A stretch of DNA of 64,000 bases from Dioscorea cayenensis subsp. rotundata (GCF_009730915.1 NC_052487.1:2418001-2482000); one strand, 5' to 3'. Shown: positions 35,702-49,349, counted from the first letter of the stretch. The notes: generated by a model not told the origin, from the letters alone. Made by a program: numbers and translations.

Positions 35702-37167
35702 GTTTTAAAGGTCGGTTAAGTTAAGTACAAGTCTGGGAAGAAGGGAAAGTGCGAGGGCGTTTTGGGCAGGGGTTGGGTTTTTATAGCAGCGTTGGGGGGT
35801 TTCCGAGGATTTTGAATTTTTTTTTTAATTATTTAAATAAGTGAAATAAGTAAAAATAAATAGAAAGTTGTTGGTGGGGCCCGGAGACAGACGCATGGAG
35901 ATCCGGATGCTTCCCTCCATCGAAGACACCTTTTTTAAAAAATAAATAATCTTTATATTTTATTATTTTACTTTTTTTTCAATGGGTTTTGGAATTTTCC
36001 GTTTTATTTGGTTTTTGCTATTAAATTTGATTTGGAGTCCGGCGCTTGGAATCCGGGACCACCGACCATGTTCCCCTCAGCTCGCCTCGGCTCGGCTAAA
36101 CTTTGGGTCGGCTTAGCCGGCTGGTGAGGATTATTTAATTAAATTATTTTTTTTATTTACCTTTCCAGTATAATTAAATTTGTATCATAACTAAATAGTT
36201 TGGTAATTTCAAATATAATTAAAAAATCCTTTAAATTTTAAAGGTTACTTGTTGGAAAAAGTTGATTAAGAGTTGGAAAAAGGAACAAAGAAAAGATAAG
36301 AAAACGAGGAAAAAAAAAAAAAATAGGAAGACAATGACTTTTTCTAGTTTCCAAACTAGAGAGAAAGAGAGAGAGAGAGAGCGGTTGCTTATTAATAACG
36401 ATAATAAATCCATCCATAAAAAACAAAACAAAATCAAAAGAAAGAAAGTATTAGCTCTACCAAAAAAACATTGTAAAACATATGATTAAAAAGCTAATTA
36501 GGTTGTCCTTGATTACATCCTTTTGATTGAGTGGCTTAAATTTATCCGTATGATTCTTGACCAATTTAGAGTCCACATCAAATGGCCCACATCTGTCCTT
36601 TCACTCACAAGCATCCTGCTGTCCTTGTGAAACCGTTTCCCTCCCGCCAAAAAAATAAAATAAAATAAAATAAATAAATAAATAAATAAAGAGAAAAGTA
36701 GATTGGACCAAAACAAGGTCCACAACCTCTTATCTCTTTGCCATTCATTAGGGTCGTGTCAAACTCCATTCTTGATTCTTTGCCCTGAATAACCTAGACA
36801 ATGCCATGGCCTGATGTAACGCCCCTTCCAAAACTAGTCTTCTTCTTGTTTGTGAAACGTTTCACACAGACGTATCACGTTTCACAACTAAAGTTTGTTC
36901 TTTTGGAGTACGTGTCAGCGTTCTGGCAGTGGGCCAGTGTTTGCTGTTCAGAGGTTAATAGTTGTCTGTTTCCCGCCAAAGCTATTGGTAGTAGGTGGCC
37001 CCTATGCTTATCTCTTGGCATGTACTGCCGAATCCCGTGACACTTTATATTATTTTATTTTATAAAATCAATAATTAATAAATAAATATTAACTGGCGAT
37101 GAGATCCAAAACCAACGCCGACCCAGCCGATGATTTCAGCAGCGGCGCCACGTCATCATCGATATCG
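35702..37167. other. Intergenic, no gene seen
   Basis: Contains poly-purine runs (about 36270-36380) and AAATA tandem units near 36650-36690. Short open frames here are low-complexity and unsupported. Confidence 0.5.
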
Positions 37168-37168
37168 A

Positions 37169-37371
37169 CACGTGGCGGTTTCAGACAAAAGCGCCGGATG
37201 AGTCACGAACCTTATCCCCCGCCTCGTTTAAACCGCGCCGAACACCGCTTTAGGCTTCCACGCTCCGCACGTGCCACAAGAGTTGAACTAAGACACGTGT
37301 GAGGCGCGCTCCAGGCGGTGCTCGCCACCGTTACGGGAGAGGATCTGGTGACACGTGGCGGTTGTCACGTG
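37169..37371. promoter_or_regulatory. Cluster of five CACGTG (G-box/ABRE) motifs
   Basis: Perfect CACGTG palindromes occur at 37169-37174, 37268-37273, 37294-37299, 37352-37357 and 37366-37371. Two are within the same longer string, ACACGTGGCGGTT. Further ACGT cores lie nearby (37150 and 37432). The patch is GC-rich in otherwise AT-rich DNA. CACGTG(G/T)C is the binding core for plant bZIP and bHLH factors, including ABA-response factors. No gene with a convincing start lies immediately downstream on either strand; the nearest coding sequence is the acidic-protein gene about 1.5 kb away, transcribed away from this cluster. Confidence 0.55.
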
Positions 37372-37515
37372 AGTTTCGTGGGTTGTTTCACGGTTCTCGA
37401 GGACGAGAAGGTGCTGTGGGCCCCGCGTGGACGTGACGATCCGGTGAAATTATTGGTGGTTGTGGGGCCCTCCGCACCAGGTTCTCTCCCGCTCACCGGG
37501 GGTCACTATAACTAA

Positions 37516-38280
37516 AAAAAATAAAATTATCCATGTGATATTTTTATTCTTAACAATAAGTGGTGAAGTTTGTATGCGGTGAGAGTTTGATAAGTATCAC
37601 CGCGAAGGAGAGATGGGTTTGGTTGCGTGGGCGTAGGGGATGATAGGACTCGAGATTCTAGAACTCACTTGAAAATACGAGAATACCCTCGCTTTTTGAA
37701 TAAAGAAATATCATCCTCATGACTAGAATACCCTTGGAAGTGTTCCTTAATTACAGCGAACAAACAAAATATATATAGTGGGGTTGAGAAAGGGTATAAA
37801 AATCATAAAAAGAGCAAAAGATCTAGTGGGGACCACTTCCACATGATATGTTCTCGAGGAACACGAGGCAAAAAAGCGTACCATAAATCAAGGGTCGTAC
37901 GAAAGGAATTGATAGGGGTATTTTCGTAGTTTCATCTGTATGATAAAATAATAATAATAATAATAATAATAATAAAGCAGGGTGTTGACTTGTGGACCAA
38001 CCACCTCCACGTCAGCATTCACGTTCTCACTGCTTTGCTGACGTGTCCTCAATTACAGGAAATAAATAAATTTATAACATATTTAAAAAAAAAATTTGAA
38101 TTCTTTTATAGATCAATAACTTACGCTTATTCCGAAAAACGAAAACAAAAACAAAAACAAAACCATAAATAAATAAAATATATAAATATTCATTAAAGTA
38201 AATGTAATACTTGAATCAATAATTTAAGTGTTCTACGTTATAAACAAAATCAATTATTTATGTTTTTTGATAAAAGACAA
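37516..38280. other. Intergenic, with a short (AAT)n run
   Basis: No gene is seen. An (AAT)n microsatellite lies at about 37948-37975. Confidence 0.5.
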
Positions 38281-38283
38281 TAA

Positions 38284-38647
38284 GAGGGTGTTCATTTCGG
38301 GGGAACTGAGCGGAAATGGGAAGAAATTGTCTGATTTAACCCACTTCTAGTGTTCATTTGTACTAAAATGACATTTTCTCTACTTCCGATTGAAGTGGAT
38401 TTTAAATTAAACCCAGTTCAGTATATTTTTTACGTGGGAAAAAGTGAACCAATCTATCAAAACTTATTTTTTTCACTCCTAAAGTTATTTTTGAACTCAT
38501 AAAATTCATCCAACACCTAAATTTTTCAGTTTTATTTTCACTTCATTACAAATGAAAAACATAACTATTAGAAATGATTAGTTCCGCCTATTCAAGAAAA
38601 ATTGCACTTCTCCACTTTCACCTAGTTCGCTTAAAATGAAAGCACTC
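38284..38647. mobile_element. Tourist-like (PIF/Harbinger) MITE with TAA target duplication
   Basis: The 364 bp element is flanked by TAA on both sides (38281-38283, 38648-38650). The left end, GAGGGTGTTCATTTCGGGGG, and the inverted right end, GAGTGCTTTCATTTTAAGCG, form imperfect inverted repeats that continue as GAACT(G/A)...GGAAATGGGAAGAA / GGTGAAAGTGGAGAAG. The end sequence and 3 bp TWA target site are typical of Tourist elements. It has no coding capacity. Confidence 0.75.
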
Positions 38648-38650
38648 TAA

Positions 38651-41600
38651 CCTCTCTTGATTGTGTCGAGTCTAAACCTCTGGTGAGTGTATTTTTACTA
38701 ACAAAGAGCATATTCAACTATTATATACTTTTATTTTTCTTAAAAGCAGATAATCGAATTTATAATTCATTTACAAAGATAAAAAACCACTAAACGAAAT
38801 GGTTTTTTTGTATTAAACAAATATTATATGTATTTATAAATTATATCATATTTTTTAATTTTGACATTTTGGAAAAACTCACATATACCTAAATATATTA
38901 TAATAAATAAAAATAATACATTCCTGAGTGTAAAGATTTTTAATGATGATCCGACAATGGGATCAAAAAGAGAACATTAAACAAATTAAGGAAATAATAA
39001 TAAGCAAAACCAAGTGGAGCATGTTAATAAAGAACCAACTCATTTCCATATTTGTTTGACCACAATCATGTAATCTTTCTCTTAAAATAATCTAAGCACA
39101 AAAGCTAACCTTCCTTTCACTAACATGGGCTCCATTAACAATGATAATTATATATTTTTTTTTAATTTCAAGGTAAAGTGTTTTAATGGCCTTATTACTT
39201 TGCTTGTGGATGCTCCAAATGGTTGATTAATAAGAGCTACTTACCTTAAACTTATTTAATTAACTTATCTCACTTCACCAACTAATTGACTAAACTTATT
39301 TGATGGATTTGCCTTCTTGTTTCATTGCAATTGTCATCATATTCTTTGTCCCAACGTTGGCACATTATTGTTCTTTCTTTTTCATATATAGGTTGCTCTA
39401 AGTTTTAAGTTTTCGTTTGATATTCTAGTCAACAGTCTTTAACATTTTTCAATACAATATCTATTTTTATTTAATTAATTAAATTATTCACTAAAAATGA
39501 TTATATCTTTTTGTCTCTTTATCATAAAATTAAGTTAAAATAGTCACCTCTAAAATTAAATTTATATACTAAAAGAGTAAGAACAAAAACATGGACCATA
39601 AAATTACAAATCATACATTTAACAATAATTTTTTTAATAAATTGAGTATATACCTCATCAGGACCTATATAATCTTGAAGTCAATTCCTTAAAACATATA
39701 TAACTCTGTGTCAGTTGAGGTCCAAATCTCTCTATCTCCTTAATAAAATATGAACACCTTATATTAAAGACTGAATATCAATAAATTAAGTAATCGTTGG
39801 CTACATCAAACAATACGATAACCTTAATAATCTAAATATTCTTTAAAGCAAATTAATTCATTTTTTTGATTTTTTTTTTTCCAATGTTTTTCACAAAGAA
39901 AGGGTGATGCAAGTCACTCTCTTGGAGAATTCGCACTCTTAGGACAAAAGCAAGTTAATGGGCACCAAAAGAAAGTTATTAATTTCCAGGAATCTTTTCC
40001 TTCTTCCCCTTTATTCCTCCATAAAAAGATATTGTGAAAGCTTAAGACCTTCTCCCACTTGATTCAATCAAACTCATTATTATATTTATATACTATTTGA
40101 ATTCTTCTCTAGGGCTTCACCATGTGTGGCATGCATGTCTCTATCTATACCCACATTTACATTATCAATATATATCCACCATGAAAACAATCAAAAGTGT
40201 GTGATTGAGGATTAAAGTTTATAACAAAAAATATCTTTGGATTCATTTTTCCTAACCCTATCTTCATTGCATCGCATTCTCTCTATTGTACTCCACCCAT
40301 GCATGAATCATATTTGTTTCCTTTCCTTGTTGGACTAAATGACTTGAATCTCATTAATTAGGAAAATGACATGCCCGCTAATTAAGATCTTACAAGTTTG
40401 GTCCTATTCCATTTAAAATATTGGTACATACTTTGAGTAAGATGATTGATTAATACATAGGTAGACTTATTATAAAGATAGATACTTGTCATTAATAGAC
40501 ACTTAACCATTCTTGTGAGTAATAATAAATAATCTCACCTATATATAGTACTTGGTATTAATTATTTTGTGGACAAGATGAAGATTATCAAAAACAAGTA
40601 AGGACTTAAAAGATCGATGATTTTAGTTAATTTTGAAATCTATGCAACTTTGTAGATGACTTCAAATTTTTTTTTTTTTTTTTTGGGAAGTGAATCATTC
40701 TTCGACGGTGAAACCTAATAGCTTAACCGTTATTTAATTTGTCTTACTAATTTTTGTTAAAGTTAAATTTTTAGATATATGAGCGTATTCTTCTTATGTT
40801 TTGAACATGTAACTCATGATTCTGAGTGAGTATATTCTAATATACGTCAGTTGTGATCATTTCTAAATTGATAACTTGAAAATAAGAGTGAATACACCTA
40901 CAATCTACGCAAGTAGCAGACTATGCTAGTAAATTAAGTGATTCACTTTTCCTATATTATAAATAAGTAGAGCATAATTTATAGTAGGTAACCTTACAAT
41001 CTGAGTGGGGTGTAAGTGCTTTTAACCAAGTAACAACTTATTTTCCTTCTTTAAGAACTTAAATATCTTCTATTATGAACTTCACTCTTATTTCCTTTCT
41101 CATTCTTCTTCTTCAACCACTTAACCAACAAGCTATCTTAAACTCATTTTCATTTTTGTCTATACAAAAATATGTTGTTGATAGTATTTTGCAATAAATA
41201 TTAAAAAGAAAAAATAAATAAATAAAAGAGAGGGCAAATCATTGAAATCAGAAATAAAAGGAGCACCATGCCCCAAAAAATTAAAAATCAACAACAATAA
41301 AAAGAAGAGGAAAATGTTAAAAAAAACAAAACAAAAAGAAGAAAAATATAAAAATAAAAATAAATGAGAAAGGAAAAGAACGAGAAGAAATAGAGGTAAT
41401 TTTGATATTATAGGAATGAAAAATATTGATTTTATATTAACAGAGACCACTTAAAAAAATTTAAACAAAAGTAAGAATTAATTAATCACTGTAAATTTAG
41501 GGGAACATATTAATGTGCATGACCTGTAGATCATTTTCCTTAAAAAGGACAAGACAAGGAACAAGAAACACTGAACCAAAGGACCTATAAATATCTTCAT

Positions 41601-42984
41601 ATATCTCCCTTGGCATGCATGCATGGTTTGAAAATGACAAAGAAAGGTTCAAGGTTCATACAATGAACTCTTAGGGCTACGTGGCAATTCCAAGGCCATT
41701 GAAGGGTTAGTTGTAGGACTATCAAATGGCCTCAATAAGGACATTATTGGTCCCATAGCTTAAATTTTAAGGCATCCCATTAATTGAATGTGCATGTGTG
41801 TGTGTGAGTGGGACATGCATTGCATGCAATGTTTTTTTTTCACTCATTTGATGCAAACCATTTGGAACATGATGGTTAGGTTTATGTCCATTTGGTGTAT
41901 GGCTTGACTTAGCATTAGCACAACTAAGCTTCATTATATCTAGGGTTAGGGTTAGGTTTTCATTCAAGTACATGCTTGACATTCCATTCAAGTTTGCCTC
42001 CTCATTATGTCAAACTAATAGTTGTCTGACATCCATTTTGTGCTGTGATTATTTGACTATATTCATCATATCTTTAATATAAGAACTACTTCTTTGTTTA
42101 AATTTATTATTTTTATTATTATAATCATTGTTTGACTATTAAACATATCTTGAATAATATTGGACAAGTTTTCTATTTTAAATCGATATCACAATCCTTC
42201 ACAATTATAAATAATAGTTTATACTTTTCACAAATAAAAATATTTATATATTTTTTTAAAAAATATGAACAGGTCATATTTACAAAAATAAAAATATATG
42301 GATCACTATATCAACACATCTGTGCACTTATCTTACATGAGTTGCATTTTTTAACACATCTCCTCCTTAGAACACAAATGCCATATGCAAAAGCCATAAT
42401 TCCTTAGAACACAGATGCCACATGCAAAAGCCATAATGCAAATAAACCATGAAGTTATTTGTGAAAAACAATTTTATATATTTGATTATTTTTTTTTCAA
42501 ATCTCTAAAATTTAAAATTTAAATTAATGATATTATTGTTGAACAGATATATGGAATTAATAACAATATAATATAAAAATATGTTATTTGATTAAATAAT
42601 CTAGTTGCTCAAAAGAGTGATTAAATACACGGAAAATTTAATATTGTAAAAAGATTTAATAAGTTGTATATTACTGATTGAGATTGATAAAGCTTGGAAT
42701 TAAACAATATTTATTTTATATTTCACTCCTAAGTAAGCCATTAACCGCAAACTAATTTTACAATGTGAATTTCATTTTGCATATATATTAAAAAAAAAAA
42801 AAACATCATACAGAGATACATGAATCATGAATGAAATGTGACCTAAGAGATACATAAACTTGTTGACTAACTACTGTTTTGTAAGATTGAAATTTCAGTA
42901 TTTAATATCGTTAATAAATTAATTAATTAAGTTCATAAAAGTGATCACAGAGGTTATTAGTGGCTTTTAAATTCAGATTAAAAA
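38651..42984. other. Long AT-rich intergenic region
   Basis: No gene is supported. A homopolymer run of about 22 T lies near 40667-40685. A short AGGGTT array at 41941-41955 is too small to be telomeric. Open frames on either strand are short and of biased composition. Confidence 0.55.
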
Positions 42985-43886
42985 GCTGATTAACTTAATC
43001 TCTTTCAATGAAACTCAAGCCCCAACAACATTTATTAAGATTCCTACAAAATATAACCATTAGAATCAAACAATGCCGCAAAGTGAATCCCAAAGTACTT
43101 CTCTCTCATCTCTGGACAAAAATGACCCCAAATTTCCAAACAAATCCATAAAACTTAACACTCTTCACCCACCATTCTGCTTTAAATGTCAAAACCATTA
43201 CCCCTTTAAGTAAATAAATAAATAAAGGCATAAATATCAAAATAATCATTCTATTTTATGTTTTACGCCTTTAAATCCTCTAATATAAAAATACTGCGAT
43301 TTTAGTCCCTCAGTATTTACATATTTTTTATTTTTTTAACTGTAAAATTCATCCTTTTTAGTTTTTGTATTCTAAATTTTTCACTATTTTTCACTATTTT
43401 TTCGATCCCTCCAGTTCATCAGGACCAAAAAAATATTTTCATCAATAAAAAAAATCAATAAAAAGAATAAAAATGAACTAAAAATGATAGAAATTTATAA
43501 ATATGAGAAACAAAAAAACAAATTTTATATTAGAGGGATTAAAAGAGAAAAAATAAAATAAAATAAAAAGCTATTTTGATATTTTTGACAATAAATAAAA
43601 GATCTCAAATTGCAGAAAAAAATCTATTAAATAAATAAACAAATACGAGAGAGAGAAAAAAAGAACACAGCATTGCATGATAATACTCTTCTCATTGAAC
43701 TTCAATTAATCAATAGAACACTGAAAACGTTTCCCAAACTGTGTTGTTTTCACTCACAAGCTACCACCTTTTTGTACAAAAATACAAAAAACGAAATAAA
43801 ATAAAAACGCTAACTTTTTTTGTTTTTCATTTTTCCACAATCTTCATTCATCTCTGGCTCTCAAAACTCTGAACTTTTCATTTTTT

Positions 43887-44255
43887 TCAAGCATTGTTTG
43901 CAGAGCTTGGGATTTCATGGATGTGTTGAAGCTGCCAAATATCATGATAATCTTCCCAAAATGCCCCTCCAACTCTGTTTTCAGACCAGAGGAAGTCTTC
44001 TTCTCCAAATGGAAACCATCCAAGAAGCACTTCATCTTCAACTCCCCACCACCACCCACACTCACCGGAGAAATCCCACAAGCTCTGCTCTTCCTCGGCC
44101 GGCGGCAGCGCCGGAGGTGGTGCTTCGAGGGGAGCTTCCGGTGAAGTTCTCTTCTCCTCTGGGCTCTCCTTCTTCACTTTGGCTGGAGCTTTGGTGGAGT
44201 CTCTGGACTTCTTTTGGGGTTTTGAGAGAGTGTTTTCAGCTCGGGTTCTCTTCAT
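43887..44255 (-). CDS. Small Lys-rich/Trp-rich protein of unknown function, copy A
   Basis: 122 residues, intronless. The N-terminal 40 residues are basic (MKRTRAENTLSKPQKKSR), like a nuclear signal. A Pro/Ala/Glu-rich linker follows. The C-terminal half is acidic and rich in Trp (SLWDFSGECGWWWG, DFLWSENRVGGAFWEDYHDI). I do not recognise the family; the composition would fit a small nuclear regulator. The start is the internal ATG after the leader; a TATAAAAA box lies about 90-100 bases upstream on the minus strand. The coding sequence is base-identical in its copy at 56885-57253. Confidence 0.6.
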   Translation of the reverse strand: MKRTRAENTLSKPQKKSRDSTKAPAKVKKESPEEKRTSPEAPLEAPPPALPPAEEEQSLWDFSGECGWWWGVEDEVLLGWFPFGEEDFLWSENRVGGAFWEDYHDIWQLQHIHEIPSSANNA

Positions 44256-45360
44256 CGTTTTCGTTTCCGTTTTTCTATTTTCACTGTGTGTGTGCGTGTT
44301 TTTTTTTATAAATTTTTGGGTTTCTGTTTTCTGTTTTCTGGTTTGGTTTTTATAATAAGTAACACAGGGTTTGGACTTGGATGTACGAAACGAAACCACT
44401 GGCGTTCCACTGTTCTACTGTCTCTTTTCTCTCCTTTTAGCTTAACGTGGACCACCATCTCGGTATTTTTAAATATTATATTTTTATTATAGGTGTATAC
44501 ATGTATGACCTTGAAAATATTGGAAATTTATGCAATCACGTACCCCTCGTGGCGTTTGGTTGGCGGGCAATTTGGGTTTGTTTTCTTGAATTAGTACACC
44601 AGAGAAAAAACTCATCAAAATTTAATGTACATCTTCCGTTGAATTAATCAAATTTATTATTTTTGTTTGCCACGTAAGTCAAGACATCTCGAGGCCAGAA
44701 AGAGCAAGCACTCAAGTGGCAACTCAACCTAATCGGCTTTCTTTAATGCACTTGTAATTATGTATTTTTTCTTTTTAGTCTTTTAATATTTTTTAAGACT
44801 GATTAAGTTTTTCGTATTTAGTCAATTGGATCATTCTGGTCCAGATGTGTAAATGGATGAAAGTGTAAAATTCTGATGAGCTAATTATCGTAAAAATATT
44901 ACGAGTGGATTAGAGCAATAGCGATTCGACGTAAAATATGAGAACTAAATTATACCAAAAATATTAAAAGGACTAAGAAGACAGAAAGTACATAATTATA
45001 GGGATGGCAATTAAACTTATTTCTTTTCATATTTTACCAATATATTTAATTATAAATATATTTTTATTAAAATACTCATAACCAAGCTTTCTATGACCTT
45101 ATTAAGGAAAATAAAAGTGAGATAATTCTAAAAGTCTCGAGTTCTCTTTTCTCCGGTTTAAAAGTACGTAGATTGGACAATTAATTCCCAACATTAATTT
45201 TTTTCATCTATATTTTTTTGTTTCATTTTTATAAGTGTCAAAAATGATGAATAATATAAATTTATTTAAGGGAATGAAACGCTGTTCTAGAAGGATCGTT
45301 GGCTCAATGGTAGAGCCCCGATGTTCCAATGGCCTAATCTTTTAAGTGAAAGCAAACATC

Positions 45361-46180
45361 ATAATGCCTTCTTTCAATGAACTTGCCCATTTGTTGGAAG
45401 ATTCTCCTTTTTCTGAGGATACTGATGTTGCCTAGCTTCGGGTTTTGCTAAGATCAAGCGATTGGGAGGCGATGGACATTAAATGTTGGTCATTTTCAGG
45501 AAATGGTTCATTCACGTTAAATCCGTACTATAACTTTCTTAATGATGGTGGGTTACGTTGTAAATTAATGAAGTGTTTTTGGAGAAAACATTGTCCATTG
45601 AAAATCAACATTTTCTATGGCTTGTTTGGAAGGATAAGATCCTAACCCTTGAGAATCTTAAAAGCAGACGCTATAACAGACTCGACAAACGAACTGTGTG
45701 ACGCGTGTCGCGATATTGAATCGAGTGGATCATTTTGTTTCTTCACTATTCGTTTTGCAAAGGGTGTGTGAGTTTTTCTTTGGAAGGTCGCTGTGCCCTG
45801 CTCTTTCAAAGATGATGAGTACTATCTGGTGTTCTTGGAGATGGAACATGAGTCCGACGGCTAGGGTGGTTACGGACATAGTGATCAAGGCGCTTGTTTG
45901 CCATATTTGGCTGGCTAGGAAGGCTAGGAATGATAAAAAATTTTAATGCTAAAATTCTTCATGTTCATTGCATTGTCCTGAATATTACTCGGATGATTTT
46001 ATCGTGTCTCGATGCGCTTGCAGATAACGTCAAAGGGAAGCTGGAAGACTCTATTTCTATGATTCGGCCCAATCTCAAATTCTTGGGGCCATGGGGACAG
46101 CGCCACTTTGGGTAGTGCCACTGCTCGAGGAGGCACCCGGATCCCTGCCACGGGGTAGTCTATCATCTTTTGAATGTGGG
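45361..46180 (+). mobile_element. LINE relic: reverse-transcriptase zinc-binding region, copy A
   Basis: Translated fragments (WSFSGNGSFTLNPYYNFLND, KCFWRKHCPLKINIF, TARVVTDIVIKALVCHIW) match the C-terminal zf-RVT region of plant LINE ORF2 proteins. The frame is interrupted many times and the polymerase core is absent, so it is a dead 3' fragment. In this copy the segment 45675-45790 is scrambled by small indels relative to the copy at 58361. Just 5' of it (45297-45330) a tRNA D-arm-like string, TTGGCTCAATGGTAGAGCC, occurs. Confidence 0.75.
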
Positions 46181-46333
46181 CTCGAGGGAAGCCGTGTTGT
46201 TTTCTTCGGTGGTTTTTAGTTTGTATCTCGCTCGTATCACGTATTGTGGTGTGGGGGTTATTTTATGGGTTCTTGTGTTGCGTGTTCTCGTGTACTTATG
46301 TTTTTGTTTTTAATTTAAGTGGTTTTATCTACT

Positions 46334-46340
<7 letters not shown>

Positions 46341-46366
<26 letters not shown>
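46341..46366. repeat. (TA)13 microsatellite at the LINE 3' end
   Basis: A 26 bp TA run follows the LINE remnant. The counterpart at 59352-59377 is the same length, but there it is preceded by about 20 extra T. Confidence 0.75.
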
Positions 46367-46369
<3 letters not shown>

Positions 46370-47386
46370 TTTATTTAACAAAAAATAAAGAGTTACATAT
46401 ATAAAATTCTTGTAATGTAATATAAACATACATATATATTTACATATTTCTTTGTTTTAAATAAAAATTATTTTTAAATCCAACACAAATAATTAATTAA
46501 TTATGGAAAAATTGGAAAAGTAAAATTTATATAAAAAAAATTAATAATTTTATGGAGTGTCGTGGCATGTCAAGTAATAACCCAACATTTCAGTTTTCTG
46601 TGCTTCATCAAGGGTCCAATCCAATCCACAGTCAAACAGTGCTGACAAACCCTCACCTTAGCCGTCCAATTCCAACCAGGCCCCCTTCACTTTAATTTTT
46701 TTATTTTTATTAAAAATAATATATATATATATATATATGTTCCAATATCAAACACTATAAAAAGATATAAATATAGATATCTTATCCACTGTCTCCACTA
46801 TGTCTCATGTCTCAATTAATAGACATGCAACAACATAGCTGTCCTTTTTTTTTTTTTTCTAATCTTAATTAATTAATTAATTAATATAATTTTTTTTTTA
46901 AAAAAAAAGTACTAATTGGTAAATTAATCTAAGTAATGTCGGCACCTGGAAGGTAGCTGGCAGTGATGGCAGGCATGAAGTCAGTGAGATGGTGGCCTAA
47001 CTGGCTAAACAGCACCACATATCCAGCCAAATAACAACTGGTCAGCCACGTTAGGTCTAACCCAACCCAATGTAACACAACTTGTTTGGACTCTCTCTTT
47101 CTTCTCTTCCTTTTCAATCAATTAACTTATCACTTTCTCAACTTTACCTGATAACTTGGTCTGTCTCCTCTTGTTAGTTCTGGACCACACTTGTGCCCAC
47201 TACCTATATTTTTCTTTTTCTTTTTTTTTTAATGATTTTTTTTCAAATATGTTTTTAATAACTGTGCCTGTGTGCCTATAGCACATAGAGTGTCTGTAGT
47301 CTATGAATAAAAAAAATCCATTTCAACCGTATGTTAAAAAAACCAATTTGAATTGAGATTTGGTGGGAAAAAAATATGCCTATAAC

Positions 47387-47422
<36 letters not shown>

Positions 47423-48970
47423 GACTGATCATATAAGAATATTCTTAGATAATTATTAATCATTGGATTTGAACCTAATGGTTTCAGATTATTCACTCTA
47501 GTAAACAATGATTTATAAACAAAGATATCAATGAATCAAAGTAGAATAATAAAAAAAATAATATATACAGTATTTCCATTTTAACAATTTGAATCCAATG
47601 GTTTTAAATTATTTATTTTAATAAATAGTGATTTATGAACAATGTTGTCCATGGTGTAAAGTAAAATAAACAGAGAACAACTGGATACATAGTATTTTAA
47701 TTTCACTTGTTCAATCACGATCACAATAATAATATAATAAATCACACTAATTCACTCTTATTTGTACCATCACCCCTCTTAGATGTGGACACCATGGAGT
47801 TATATATATATTTTTTTGTTAGAGCAAGGAGTGTTATGGCCATAGCTATTTGAAGACCAAGTTATTTAAGGACAAATATATTTGAAAGACATAAATTTGG
47901 AGTGTTATGATGTGAGAAAACAAACTAGTTATTGGCAAAAAGAGCTATGAAGGAATTGAGTGTATCAACTTGGACTGGCACAACGGGAAGAGTTGGATGC
48001 ATGACATGCATCATAAGGCCACGTTGCAACAAAAAACTGAACTCGACCAAGCATGTAACAATGATCACTTTGGTTGCAAAGTTCGAGTCACACATGAGTC
48101 AGAACTATATTTTGAATGTTAAGACGCTCATATGTTAAAACTCATGTATGAGATTTATAATTTGACATCGAGAGAGATCCAAAATGTGAACATAAACGTG
48201 AGTGTACATTGACCAATCTAATTATAAGGTTTTTTTAAACATTTTTTTAGTGAATTGTTATTTCTAAACTCGATCGTCAAAAATATTGATAGATTGTATT
48301 GAATTAGATTATTAATTTATGTGTTTCTTATTTTTAATTATTTAATTGTACACTAAATATTTATAATTATATTCCAGGAGAAATTGAGCGAAAATCATTG
48401 AACCAATGCTCTCTCAAACTAAAAATATATATATATTTATATTTATATAACATACACACAAGTTACGTGTGAGAAAGGAGGTGGCGTGCAACACGTCAGA
48501 TTCCTCGTATCAGATGAAATTAATGAATGAATTAATTAATTAAGAAAAGGGCCAAAAAAAATGAGAGGTGGAATGTGGGTGGCGCAGTGGATACTAAATA
48601 TAAAAAGAAAAAGAGAGCACGTGAGAAGGGCGTGGGGGACTTTTGGGTCAGGGGAAGGGGACAGCCTTGCAAGACGTGGGGCCCTGGTTTGTTGGGCCAT
48701 GCGTTCATCATGTGTCCTTTGTGTGGGGCCCACGACAACTAAGACTAGTCTTGTCAACTTGTGGATTTTTTTCTAATAAAAATTCTTATATTATATATAT
48801 ATATATGTACGATTTTTTGGAGGTTGATTAGACGGTGGGTTTCTTTGCATGTCGGCCAAGTTGTATTAAATGTCCTCTTATAATGATCCGCAAGACCACG
48901 TTTAGTCTTTTTTTATCATTTTCATGCTTAGTCTTCGTTACGTGCATCACACTTGCGTCTGTTTTCTCTC

Positions 48971-49033
<63 letters not shown>
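48971..49033. repeat. (TAA)21 microsatellite, copy A
   Basis: A perfect trinucleotide run of 63 bases. Identical in length to the run at 61956-62018. Confidence 0.95.
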
Positions 49034-49317
49034 GAGTTGCAGTTGAAAGCCCAACTCGAACTGGGCCAGCCTAATAAAATATGGGCCACTAACCTTCACA
49101 TGAGAAAGTTGAATATTTCATATTCAGATATAAAATCAATGGTTTTTTTCAAATTTATATCTGATTCTTTAAAAATAGTTATTACATTTCACCCCACCCA
49201 ACCCCCCTAATACTGTAACAAAAGAGTTTGTATTTCATTTAACAATTTCATAGTAAAAAAATGCCAAATAATATTTCTCTTTCACAATAGTTTAGTTGAG
49301 GCTAATGATTTGTCCAC

Positions 49318-49349
<32 letters not shown>

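Noticed and set aside
36801-37515. Three GC-rich open frames around the G-box cluster
   Set aside because: Their composition follows from ACGT-rich regulatory DNA; no domain or conserved motif is visible, and the starts are poor.
41941-41955. TAGGGTTAGGGTTAGG, considered as an interstitial telomere repeat
   Set aside because: Only about two units, and not the plant TTTAGGG heptamer; it is common by chance.
41767-41991. Minus-strand 74-codon frame with a HHVPNG stretch, considered as a CLE-type peptide
   Set aside because: No signal peptide, and the spacing does not fit the CLE motif; the sequence contains TG-repeat and AGGGTT runs that generate it.
45297-45330. tRNA-like sequence TTGGCTCAATGGTAGAGCC
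   Set aside because: Only the D-arm part fits; there is no anticodon arm, T-arm or acceptor pairing, so it is not a tRNA gene.
48532-48831. Overlapping open frames on both strands in a GC-rich patch (and at 61517-61812)
   Set aside because: No domain is recognised; both strands are open because of composition, and starts and termini lie in simple repeats.
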